Shown one piece after another: positions 16,814 to 26,900 of a stretch of 64,000 bases of DNA. How positions within the stretch are numbered: the stretch's first letter is position 1; every line of letters begins with the position of its first letter. Origin of the DNA: Nocardia macrotermitis (GTDB taxonomy: Bacteria > Actinomycetota > Actinomycetes > Mycobacteriales > Mycobacteriaceae). A program made the translations under genes and the position numbers. The notes beneath the pieces are model-generated. The model did no database searches. It had not been told where the DNA came from and worked only from the letters and a program-made list of their open reading frames with translations. The stretch is taken from contig NZ_WEGK01000006.1 of the NCBI RefSeq assembly GCF_009604405.1, positions 1 through 64,000 of the forward strand, read 5' to 3'.

Positions 16814-17038
16814 TCAGCGGCGGAAGATCTTCACCAGCGTCACGGCCACGACGACCGCGCCCGCGCCGATGAGTCCGTACTTCACCTTGGGCTCGTTCAA
16901 CTTCGCGAGCACCGCGTGTTTGGTCTTGTCGGCGATCCGCTGCGGGTCGGCCCGAACGGCGAGTTCATCGAGTGTGTTCGCGAGCCGGTTGCGCGCGGCT
17001 TCGATCTCCCGCTCGATGCTCTCGGTATCCTTCGCCAC
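16814..17038 (-). CDS. DUF3618 membrane-anchored protein
   Basis: From a GTG start (AGGAG nine bases upstream) the product is 74 residues: VAKDTESIEREIEAARNRLA and LDELAVRADPQRI are the DUF3618 signature, an amphipathic helix thought to lie along the membrane, followed by one transmembrane helix (LIGAGAVVVAVTLVKI) and a basic tail. DUF3618 proteins are common in actinobacteria and of unknown function. Confidence 0.88.
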   Translation of the reverse strand: MAKDTESIEREIEAARNRLANTLDELAVRADPQRIADKTKHAVLAKLNEPKVKYGLIGAGAVVVAVTLVKIFRR

Positions 17039-17170
17039 GTTGTATCTCCTGTGATTCGTCCGATGGGCGTGCGTCGCTGCCGTGGAGTCTATCCGCCGCC
17101 CCGAGACGACCGCCGCATCCGTCGCCGCCTGCGACCCGCACCGCCTCGCGCGTGAGCTACCGTGCTGGGC

Positions 17171-17644
17171 ATGACCGAGAACTCCCGGCTCGCTCCGGGC
17201 GATATCGCGCCCGGCTTCACCCTTCCCGATGCCGACGGTAAGCCGGTGTCCCTGGCCGACTATCGCGGCCGCAAGGTGATCGTCTACTTCTACCCGGCGG
17301 CCAGCACCCCGGGTTGCACCAAGCAGGCGTGCGACTTCCGCGACAACCTCGCCGACCTCGGCGGCGCGGGCATCGACGTGGTCGGCATCTCCCCCGACAA
17401 ACCGGCCAAACTGGCCAAGTTCAGGGACAACGAGAAACTCACCTTCCCGCTGCTGTCCGATCCGGACCGCGAGGTGCTCACCGCCTGGGGCGCGTTCGGC
17501 GAGAAGACCATGTACGGCAAGAAGATCACCGGCGTCATCCGCTCGACCTTCCTGGTCGACGGGGAGGGCAGGATCGAGGTGGCGCAGTACAACGTGCGCG
17601 CCACCGGGCACGTGGCCAAGCTGCGGCGCGATCTGTCGGTGTAG
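17171..17644 (+). CDS. bcp: Thioredoxin-dependent thiol peroxidase (peroxiredoxin Q/Bcp)
   Basis: The product (157 aa from ATG 17171) has the peroxidatic motif STPGCTKQACDF: the peroxidatic Cys after TPG and the resolving Cys five residues later, typical of atypical two-Cys Bcp enzymes. It reduces hydroperoxides using thioredoxin in the cytoplasm. LPDADGKPVSLADYRGRKVIVYFYP and the later RSTFLVDGEGRI are conserved features. It stands alone between terminators. A start three codons upstream (GTG 17162) is possible but less likely. Confidence 0.95.
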   Translation: MTENSRLAPGDIAPGFTLPDADGKPVSLADYRGRKVIVYFYPAASTPGCTKQACDFRDNLADLGGAGIDVVGISPDKPAKLAKFRDNEKLTFPLLSDPDREVLTAWGAFGEKTMYGKKITGVIRSTFLVDGEGRIEVAQYNVRATGHVAKLRRDLSV

Positions 17645-17659
17645 TCCCCCCGAACGAAT

Positions 17660-17696
17660 GGTGCGGCCCGGACGCCGGAAACGGCCGGGCCGCACC
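17660..17696. terminator. Bidirectional terminator after bcp
   Basis: GGTGCGGCCCGG (17660-17671) and CCGGGCCGCACC (17685-17696) form a perfect 12-bp stem between the convergent bcp and the gene ending at 17752. Confidence 0.8.
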
Positions 17697-17751
17697 GTTA
17701 TTCGCGAATGCCGTCGTCCACGAGGCATTCACGTATCTCGCGGCCGCGGAC

Positions 17752-19116
17752 TCACATGCGTCGCGCCGCGTCCGGATTCTGGTTCGCGTTCTGGTTCTGG
17801 TGCGCGTTCGGATTCTGGTTCTGCATGGCGTGCGGCGCGGGATGCGGCATCAACTGCGCGGCCCACGCCAACATCAGCCGCCAGTGGTTGTTCCACCACT
17901 TCGCGAATTCCGGCGACGTGACTTCCGGCGGCGGAGCCTCACCCGGGAACAAGAGCTGCTGATTCGGCCCGACCACCGGTGAATTCGGTTCGGGCAGTGG
18001 CGGAAATTCGGTCGAGGGGCCCGCGGCGGCCGGGCCCGGCGTCACCCGCATCAACTCGGGCACCGGCTGGTGCTGGGGCTGGTGTTGATCCAGCCGCTGT
18101 CCCGCCACCGGACCCCACAGCATCCCCGTCGGATCGATCGGCACCCCGCCCGGCGCGTCGGCCGATTGCGAGGGATGTCCCGAAAGCGCTTGCGGCCGTG
18201 GCGACTTCGCCGGAGCGGGCGCGGGCCGGGCGGCCGGCTGCGGAGCCGGAGTCACACGCTGACGCTGCGGCGTGGCGTTCGCGGCATCGGCCAGATCCGG
18301 CGCGGTACCCGAATGCGAATCCGAGGTCGCCTCGTACACCCCGCCCACCGCCAGCCCACCGGCGAGCACACTGGCCGCGGTGACCAGCACCGCGGCACTA
18401 CGCGACACCCGCGGCCCACGCGGCACGACCACCGGCTCGGGATGGACGGCCAACGCCGCACCCGCCGCCGCGGCCGCCGCGCCCAGCCGGCTCGGAATGA
18501 CCGGCACCCCGAATCCCTCGGCCAGACTCGCCTGCACCACCGAACCGCGCACGCCCGACCCGATCGGCACCACCGCCTCGGGCTGCACCCCCGCCGCCTC
18601 GAACTGATCCCAGGCCGCCGACACCGCCGGATGCATCGATTCCACACTCAGCCCGGACCCCGCGGCCGAGATCGAGGCGACCACCCGATCCCGCCCCGGC
18701 GAGATCAGCGAGAAGCACTGGCATCCCGGCACCACCTCGCAGATCAGCAGATGCCCGAACTCGCCCGTCCACGACATCGCCCGCGCCAACGCCAGATGCG
18801 CCGATTTCGCCGACACCATGGACGCGCTGCGCCACGGCCCCGACGCCAGCCCTGTCACAATCGCGCGCCGCTCGGCCGGATCTCGGTAGGTGACCGCCAC
18901 CCCGGCGACCTGCTGATCCGGCTCGATCTCCTCGGCTAGCGCCTCCAACGCGGCCTCGACCGCCCGTGCGAGATCGGTTCGTCCGGCCCCGATGGTGAAC
19001 GTCCGCTGGATCGACAACCGGTCGGGCAGTGCGCCGTCGCCGTCGGACAGCGCCACCGCGTGCACCGCGCCCCGCTCGGTCGAAACACCGAAGCTCACCA
19101 CAGATCGTGCTACCAC
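17752..19116 (-). CDS. DUF7159-like protein with membrane helix and Asn/Gln-rich tail
   Basis: The 454-residue protein (GTG start) has an N-terminal domain of about 220 residues with an actin/Hsp70-like opening (VVSFGVSTERGAVHAVALSD) of the kind found in mycobacterial DUF7159 proteins, one transmembrane helix near 240-262 (SAAVLVTAASVLAGGLAVGG), a Pro/Ala/Gln-rich stretch and an extreme C-terminal run of Asn-Gln repeats. No ATP-binding motifs are certain. The role is unknown; the membrane helix and long Pro-rich region suggest an envelope protein. Confidence 0.6.
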   Translation of the reverse strand: MVARSVVSFGVSTERGAVHAVALSDGDGALPDRLSIQRTFTIGAGRTDLARAVEAALEALAEEIEPDQQVAGVAVTYRDPAERRAIVTGLASGPWRSASMVSAKSAHLALARAMSWTGEFGHLLICEVVPGCQCFSLISPGRDRVVASISAAGSGLSVESMHPAVSAAWDQFEAAGVQPEAVVPIGSGVRGSVVQASLAEGFGVPVIPSRLGAAAAAAGAALAVHPEPVVVPRGPRVSRSAAVLVTAASVLAGGLAVGGVYEATSDSHSGTAPDLADAANATPQRQRVTPAPQPAARPAPAPAKSPRPQALSGHPSQSADAPGGVPIDPTGMLWGPVAGQRLDQHQPQHQPVPELMRVTPGPAAAGPSTEFPPLPEPNSPVVGPNQQLLFPGEAPPPEVTSPEFAKWWNNHWRLMLAWAAQLMPHPAPHAMQNQNPNAHQNQNANQNPDAARRM

Positions 19117-19405
19117 AGATCAAGCCTTTCGACGTGCCGTGTGAAGCCAGCAATTACCGAGGTCGTGCTGTTACCCGAGGTCGTGCAGCTGTTACGCGGG
19201 TCGTGCGATGGGGGGCTCCGCGCACCACGCGCGCGTCAGCGCCACGCCACGGAATGCGGGAGTCGGAGCAGAGAGCTCGCGTAGACGCACGCGCGCTCGG
19301 TATGTCTTCGTTACCATTTCCGGGCCGGATGGGTCGTGAGCCGCAACGAAACCGGAATCAGACGGCGCAGCCGCGTGTCATCAGCGTGTCGCTACCGCTA
19401 GCCTG

Positions 19406-20125
19406 GTGGACGTGGTGGAAGCGCGCACGGCAACGAGGTCGAACCGACGTCCGGACCCGGCGTTGGAGTTGCAGGACGATCCGCAGGAGCTCATGCCCCG
19501 CCGCCGTCCCACCCAGGAACGTAGCAAGCGCAAATTCGACGCGCTCCTCCAGTCGTCCCGAGAACTGCTGGTAGAGGTCGGATTCGAATCGTTCACCTGT
19601 GAGGAAGTGGCTGCGCGCGCGGAGGTGCCGATCGGCACGCTGTATCAGTTCTTCGCCAACAAGTACGTCATCGTGTGCGAGCTGAACCGGCAGGACCTGG
19701 TCGCGGTCACCCGCGAACTCTCGGATTTCAACGGCGAGGTCCCCTCGATGGACTGGCTGCGCCACATGAACAAGTTCGTCGACCACATGGCCGACCTGTG
19801 GATGACCGACCCGTCCCGCCGCGAGGTCTGGCTGGCCATGCAGTCCACCCCCTCCACCCGCGCCACCGGCACCATCCACGAGAAGGAATTCGCCGAGGTC
19901 GTGCAGCAGATGCTGCGCCCCCTGATGCCCCGCACCCCGCGTGCCCGCCGCTCGATGATGGCGCAGGTCCTGGTGCACGTGGTCTATTCGATGCTCAACT
20001 TCTCCGTCCAGGACGGCCTGCGCCACGAGGACGCCGTCGGCGAACTCAAACGCCTGATGGTCGCCTATCTCCTGGTGGCGGAGAAGGAATCCCGCTCCGG
20101 CGGGCAACGTCAGCCCGAAGCCTGA
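19406..20125 (+). CDS. TetR-family regulator near fas/acpS
   Basis: The protein (239 aa from a GTG) has a disordered leader of about 30 residues, then a TetR HTH (RSKRKFDALLQSSRELLVEV, FTCEEVAARAEVPIGTLYQFF) and a helical ligand domain. A start at the internal ATG (MPRRRPTQERSK, 19493) would give the usual TetR length. It ends 165 bases from the 3' end of acpS on the other strand. A role in fatty acid control, as shown for FasR in mycobacteria, is possible from location alone and is not demonstrated by sequence. Confidence 0.85.
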   Translation: MDVVEARTATRSNRRPDPALELQDDPQELMPRRRPTQERSKRKFDALLQSSRELLVEVGFESFTCEEVAARAEVPIGTLYQFFANKYVIVCELNRQDLVAVTRELSDFNGEVPSMDWLRHMNKFVDHMADLWMTDPSRREVWLAMQSTPSTRATGTIHEKEFAEVVQQMLRPLMPRTPRARRSMMAQVLVHVVYSMLNFSVQDGLRHEDAVGELKRLMVAYLLVAEKESRSGGQRQPEA

Positions 20126-20290
20126 GCCGTTCTTCCGGCGCGCCGCAATCACTTTCGGTGCGTCGGCGGGGTTCCCGGCGCGAAATGAGCACGGCCGCAA
20201 CGTCAGCCGAGCGCCACGCCCGGAACATCCTGTGACGACACAGAGTGTCCGGGCGCGGCCCCGTGCTGCGGTGCGGCCGCGACGTGAGAG

Positions 20291-20716
20291 CTAGGAACGC
20301 TCGATGAGATCCGCGAGTTCGCCCGGGTCCTCCAGGACGACCATGGCCGCGGCGGTGTCGCCGTCGTGGGTCAGGGACAGGTGCACCCGGACACGCGGCA
20401 GGAATTCGGCTGCGAGACCGTGCAATTTGATGCTGGGGCGGCCCCAGGCGTCGTTGACGACCTCGATGAGCGGATAGGGGTTGTCGCCGATCTGCGGGCT
20501 GCGGGCGAAGCGCGAGGTGGCCCACGCCTTGAGCACAGCCTCCTTGGCGGCCCAGCGGGCGGCGTAGCTGCGCGCGGGATCGGTGCCCTTGCTCTGGCAG
20601 TAGCGCCGCTCCCCTGCGGTGAAACTCTCCCGCAGCATGGTGGTTCCGGCGCGCTCGAGTTGTTCGGCGAATTCGGAGATGGTGACCAGGTCCAAGCCGA
20701 TACCCAGGATCGTCAA
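20291..20716 (-). CDS. acpS: Holo-[acyl-carrier-protein] synthase
   Basis: The 141-residue protein shows AcpS motifs: the Mg2+-binding GIGLDLV (IGxD) near the N-terminus, FTAGERRYC, and the CoA-binding RWAAKEAVLKA. It moves the phosphopantetheine arm of CoA onto the ACP domain of type I FAS. Mycobacterial acpS lies directly next to fas in the same direction; the order is the same here, but a strong hairpin (20863-20899) and 195 bases separate the two genes. Confidence 0.95.
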   Translation of the reverse strand: MTILGIGLDLVTISEFAEQLERAGTTMLRESFTAGERRYCQSKGTDPARSYAARWAAKEAVLKAWATSRFARSPQIGDNPYPLIEVVNDAWGRPSIKLHGLAAEFLPRVRVHLSLTHDGDTAAAMVVLEDPGELADLIERS

Positions 20717-20862
20717 GGCGAACGAACTCCTCGTCGTAGTGCGGGGGGTGAAGTGCGGGCGACGTGAGACGGACGGGTTGTCCCACGACCGTTTCCGCCG
20801 CGACTACCCGCCGACCTTACGGGATCGGCGCGCGGTCGCGGCGGAAACGAGTTGGTGTGCGG

Positions 20863-20899
20863 CCCGGCGTCGTTCCTCCAGGGGACGAACGACGCCGGG
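20863..20899 (-). terminator. Strong hairpin between fas and acpS
   Basis: CCCGGCGTCGTTC (20863-20875) pairs perfectly with GAACGACGCCGGG (20887-20899) over 13 bp with an 11-base loop. It lies 13 bases past the fas stop on the minus strand, so it can end the fas transcript or limit read-through into acpS. Confidence 0.8.
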
Positions 20900-20911
20900 T
20901 GCGATATGTCG

Positions 20912-23900
20912 TTATTCTGCGAGAGCGCCTGTGCTGCAACCACCCTGGGCCAGATACAGCCCGTCCGAGCCGAGGCGAGCCTGCTCCGAGAGCAGCACAT
21001 CGGCCTCGAGCTGACGGGACTGCTTGGCCGGGGTGCCGTCACCGCCGAGCCGCCGGTCCGCCGGACGCTCGTACATCGGCGCACCGCCGCACATGGCCTC
21101 GGTGAACCGCTGCCGACCGTGCACCCGACGTTCCTGCGCCCGCCGCTGGTACTCCTCGCGACGCTCCGGGTCGATCGCCTCGAGGAACGCCTGCGGGTGC
21201 ACGATCGCCAGCAGCCCCGAGACGTGCCCGAAGCCCAGCGAGGTGACCAGACCGGCCTTGAGCGCGAACCGATCTCCGAACCGCAGCGGCTCGCGCGCCC
21301 ACACCAGGTGCGGGTACTCGGCCATCTTCTCGTCGACGCAGTCCAGGCTGCGGTTCGGCGGCACGACGCCCTGTTCGAGCACCTGGCACAGACCGATCAT
21401 CTGGAACGCGGCCGCACCGCCCTTGGCGTGCCCGGTCAGCGACTTCTGCGACACCACGAACAACGGCGCGCCCTCGGAACGTCCGATCGCCGTGGCGAGA
21501 CGCTCGTGCAGCTCGGACTCGTTGGGATCGTTTGCGCCCGTGGAGGTGTCGTGCTTGGACACCACCGCGACCTCGTCCGGGGTGACACCCAGCTTGCGCA
21601 GCGCGGCCGCGAGCCGGGACTCCGCACCGCCACGCCCCGCGCCCAGCGCACCGAGTCCGGGCGCGGGGATCGAGGTGTGCACGCCATCGGCGAAGGACTG
21701 CGCGTAGGCGACCACGCCGAGCACCGGCAGGCCGATCTCCAGCGCGATGTCACCGCGAGCCAGCAGAACCGTTCCGCCGCCCTGGGATTCGACGAATCCG
21801 CCGCGGCGGCGGTCGTTGGCGCGGGAGAAGTACCGATCGCTGATTCCCTTGGCGCTCATAGCCGCCGAGTCCGCGGTGGCCGACATGTCACCGAAGCCGA
21901 CGATGCCCTCGATTCCGAGATCGTCGTAACCACCGGCGACCACCAGATCGGCCTTGCCGAGGCGGATCTTGTCCACACCCTCCTCGACCGAGACCGCCGC
22001 GGTGGCGCACGCGGCGACCGGGTGGATCATGCCGCCGTAGCTGCCCACGTAGGACTGAACCACATGTGCCAGAGCGACATTCGGCAGCGCCTCTTGGAGG
22101 ATGTCGTTCGCCCGCGGCTCGCCGAGCAGGTTGTCGATGTACAGCGAGCGCATCGAGGACATGCCGCCCATACCGGTGCCCTGGGTGTTGGCCACCAGCG
22201 ACGGGTGCACCCAGCTCATCAGTTCGGCCGGGCTGAAGCCCGAGGACAGGAACGCGTCCACGGTGCAGACGATGTTCCAGAGCGCGACCCGGTCGATCGA
22301 GGCGGCCATATCCGCGGAGATACCCCACTTGGTGGGATCCCAGCCGGTCGGGATCTGCCCGCCGACCGTCCGCGACAGCTTGGCCCGGCGCGGCACCCGA
22401 ATCTCGGTGCCCGCCTGCCGAATCACCTGCCAGTCACTGGAATCCGCGACGGGCGTGATCACGGTGTGCTCCGGATCCGCGGCGTAGAACGCGCGCGCCT
22501 CGGCCTCGCCGTTGACCACGAAGGTCAGATCCTTGTCCAGGAACACCGAGGTCAGCAGCGGCGCGGTGTTCTCGGCCATCGCGCCGTCGTCACCGTAGCG
22601 GCGCACGCCACAGCGCTCGACCACGATGTCGTGGTACCGCTCGGCGATCTCCGACTCGTCCACGTACTCACCGGATTCGGCGTCGTACCAGCCCGGCTTC
22701 GGGTCGCTCTCCCAGGTGACCAGTCCGGTCGTCCAGGCCAGCTCGAGCACGCCCGCGGCCGAAAGCTCCTCGGAGACTTCGAATTCGAAGCGGGTGCGCG
22801 CCGAACCGTACGGGCCCAGCTCGCCCGCGCCGACGATCACCACCATATCGCTGAGATCCGCTGTGACAGCGCCCCATTCGGGCGTCGGCAGCGCCGAGCT
22901 CAGGGTCGGCGGGCAGGGCAGCGCGGCGATGGTCGGAGTCGAATCCTGTTCCTCCGCAGCGGATTCGGCCTCGGCCTGCTCGCGGGCCTGCTTGGCCAAC
23001 TCGGGCAGGTCCAGCTTGGCGCGGGCCAGTCCGCCGGTCAGGTCGATCTGCTGCGGGCCGGATTCGCTGACCACGCGGGCCTGTCCGGTGCACCACTGCA
23101 ACAGCTGCTCGGCCATCTCCTCGGTCGACCAGGTCTGCACCCCGGCCGCTTCCACGGCCTCGACCAGCGGATCGTTACCGCCCATCAGGCCGGTGCCGCG
23201 CACCCAGCCGATCAGCGCGTGCACCAGGGTGACCCGCGCCGACCAGGACTTCTCCGCACGCCACTTGGCGACCACCGCGTCCAGCGCAGCCTTGGCCTCG
23301 CCGTACGCGCCGTCGCCGCCGAACATGCCGCGGTTGGGCGAACCCGGAAGCACCACATGCAGTTTCGCGTCGACATCGTGATCCGCGCCGATCGCGGACA
23401 GGCCGCCGATCAGCCGCTCCACCGACCACAGCAGCACCCGCATCTCCATTTCGGCGCGTGCACCGGCGTCGGAGAGGTCACCGGCCACCCGGGGCGCGGC
23501 GAAGGGCAGCAGCAGCGTCGGGGTCATCGCCGGCTTGACGAGAACCTTTGCGCCACCGGCATTGTCGATCTGCTCGTTGCCGACCCACTCGATCAGGGCG
23601 TCCACGTCGGCGTAGGAGGCCATGTTCGCGGGCAACACCCACAGCGCCGCGCCGTGGCGGGCATTGTCGCGGTAGAGCTTCTTGTAGAACGCGAGGCGCG
23701 CGTCGTCCAGCTTGGAGGTCGTCACGATGACGGTCGCGCCGCCGGACAGCAGCCGCCCGGCCGTGGCCGCGGCGATGGAACCCTTACTGGCGCCGGTGAT
23801 CACGGCGATATCCGCGGACCAGGTCCCTGGCTCGACGGTGTCCAGCGCGGCCTCGGCGATGCGCTCGTACTGCGCGGCCAGCACCGACCGGGCCTCGCCC

Positions 23901-26900
23901 ATCGCGCGCTTGCGCCACCAGTTCGCCTGTGCGGCAACGGCTTGTCCCGCACCGACGAAACCGTCGACGCTCTCCTCGCCATCGCTGCCCAGCCACAGCC
24001 GGGCCAGATCCTCACGGGCGGTCGCCCAGCGGTCGTCGATCAGCACCGCGCGGCGAGCGTCGAAGGCCGGGGCGACCAGGCGCGGCCAATCCGAACCCAA
24101 TTCGGCGGCAACGAGATCCACCAGCGAGTCGTCCGACGCCTCGGGCGCGGAGACCCGGTCGGACAGACCGAGCTGATCGAGCACCACGCGGGCCGCGGTG
24201 GCGAGCACGCCGTCGCGTCCGGTGATCTGCTCGGTGAATTCGCCCAGCGCGGCGGCATCGACGGTCGCACCGCCGCCACCACCGGCCGCGGGCAGCGACA
24301 CCGCCACGCCGCGACGCGCGGCCACCGACTGCACGGCCGCGTCGATCGCGGCGTCCACGGCGGCGCCGTCACCCAGCGCGCCGGATACCAGTCCGCCCAG
24401 GTCACCACCGCGAATGCTGGCACCCTCGCGGGTGCCGAGGGACACCTCGGCGGTCACGTGGTGCGCCCAGCCGTCGCCCAGTTCCCAGACCTTCTTGACA
24501 CGTTCGGCGATCGCGGCGGGCCGCTTGCCGGACGGGCCGAACACCTTGCGCAGGTGGTCGCCGATGGCGTCGGACAGCACCGAGCCGAATGGCTTGTAGG
24601 TGCGGGCCAGCCGCTCCACCGTGCCCGACAACGCGCCCATATCGGCGTCGGCGGCACCGTCGATCGCGCCCAGGGACAGTTCCGAACCCAGGTCGACCAG
24701 CAGCTGGTTGCGGCGCGAGGACACGCCGTCGCACAGGCCCTCGATGGTGTCCACCGGGCCGATCTGATCCATCCGCAGCTTGGTCCACAGCGCGATGAGC
24801 ACGCGGGTGGCGTCGGCGGCGGTGAAGGAGATGTCGTCGGGGCGCGGGCCACCGGACGGGGCCGCCGGGGCGGCGGCAGCGACGGGAGCCGCTGCGGCAG
24901 TGGCGGTTTCGGCCGGAGCCGCGACCTCTTCCGGCTCGTCGACCGGGGCGGGATCGGTGTCGGTGGAATACACCACACCGGCCTCGCGCTCGATGTTGAG
25001 CACCTCGACCTTCGCACTGCCGAACTGCGGCAGCTTGAGGGTGTTGCTGGCCAGGTTCGCGACGGTAGGCGTTGCGGCCAAACCGATTTCGACGAACCGC
25101 TCGACGTCCAGACCACCCTGATCCGCGCCGGTGAACAGCAGATCCTGCGTCTCGATCCAGCGCACCGGGCTGGCGAACTGCCAGGCCAGCAGCTCGATCA
25201 GCACCACCCGGCACAGCTCCGATCCGCGCGCGGACCAGCTGTCCCAGTCCGCCAGTACGGCCGAAAGCGGTTCGGAGGGAACGTAATCGGCGATCTCGGC
25301 GATGAACTCGCGATCCAGCGAGAACGGCCGCGGCACCAGGTTCGGGATGTAGCGCCCGGTCAGTACCTCCGGGTGCAACTCCTGCGGCAGCAGCTCCTCG
25401 AGCTTGCCGCGGAATTCCGGAACGCCCTTGCGCAGCACGGTCGAGTGGAACGGCACGTCGATGCCGGGCACCAGGATGAACGCGCGCTTACCGCCGAATT
25501 CCGCACGGCGACGCTCGATTTCGTCCTCGAGCCGCTCGAGTCCCTTGACAGTGCCCGCGATCGCGTACTGCGCGCCGCGCAGGTTCAGGTTGACGACCTC
25601 GAGGAACTCCCCGGCCTGCTCGCTCACGCTCGCGACCCAGTCGATCACCTCGGCGTCGGGCAGCCCGATCTGCGACGGGCGGATGGCGGCCATCCGATAG
25701 TCGCTGCGGCCCTGGGCATCCCGCGGCACCAGCTCGTGCATGGCCGAACCGCGCTGGAACACCACCTCGAGCACCGCCTCGAGCGGCAGCACACCGGCGA
25801 CCGCGGCCAGCGCGTTGTACTCGCCGACCGAATGTCCGGCCAGCATCGCGCCCTCGACGAACGCGCCCGCCTCACGCAGCTCCTCGACCTGCGCCACACC
25901 GAGCACGGCCATGGCGACCTGGGTGAACTGGGTCAGATGCAGCACGCCCTGCGGGTGCCGGTACTCGACGCCGCGCGCCTTGAGGTAGGTCGGGTTATCC
26001 CGGACCACGGCCAGGATGGAGAAGCCCAGCGCCTCGCGGGTGTGCTTGTCGGCGCGCTCCCAGACCTGCTTGGCGGCCTTGGAGCGGGAGCGGGCATCCA
26101 GGCCCATCCCCTTGGTCTGGATGCCCTGTCCGGGGAAGGCGTAGACGGTCTTGGGCGCGGCCAGCCGGCCCGTACCCGTCATCACCAGGTCGCCGTCGAT
26201 ACGGCAGGACACCTCGACGATCTCGCTGCCCGCGTCGACCGCGACACGCTCGACGCGCACGTCGATCTCCGCGCCCGGCCGCACCATGCCCAGGAACCGG
26301 GTGGTCCAGGCGGTGACGCTGCGCGGGGGCAGCGGGGAGGACGGGTCGATCGCCGAGACCGCGTGCTGCGCGGCGGCCGAGAGCCACATGCCGTGCACGA
26401 TCGGGCTACCGAGGCCCGCCAGCTTGGCGGCGTTGTCGGAGGTGTGGATGGGGTTGTGGTCACCGGAGACCGCGGCGAACGCGGCCATCGCGCGCGGGGC
26501 CAGGATCTTCACGTCGCGGCGACGGCGCCGCGGGGTGTCGGTCGCGTCGTCCGAGACCGTTCCGGCGGCACGCGGCGGATCGGTGAGTTCACCGCTACCG
26601 TTGCGACCGCGAATCGCGAAGCGCTCCACCAGCTTTGCCACCACCGGGGTGTCCAGCCCGTGATCGCGCATGACGCCGACGGTGACGCTCACCTCGACCA
26701 CCCGGCCCAGGTCGGTGTCCAGCACCGCACCGGATTCCGCGCGCACGGCCAGTACCGCGTGCTCGTCGGGCAGGGCATCGGCCAGTTCGATCCGGTGATC
26801 GAGGTGGACCAGGTCCAGCATGCCCTCGATGACGCTGCCGCCCGCTTCGGTGCGGGTCGCGCCCAGCACCGCGAACACTGCGGGCCAGCACGCGCCGACC

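Noticed and set aside
19406..20125. Naming the TetR gene fasR
   Set aside because: Closeness to fas/acpS is the only evidence; in mycobacteria fasR is not beside fas, and no operator match could be tested.
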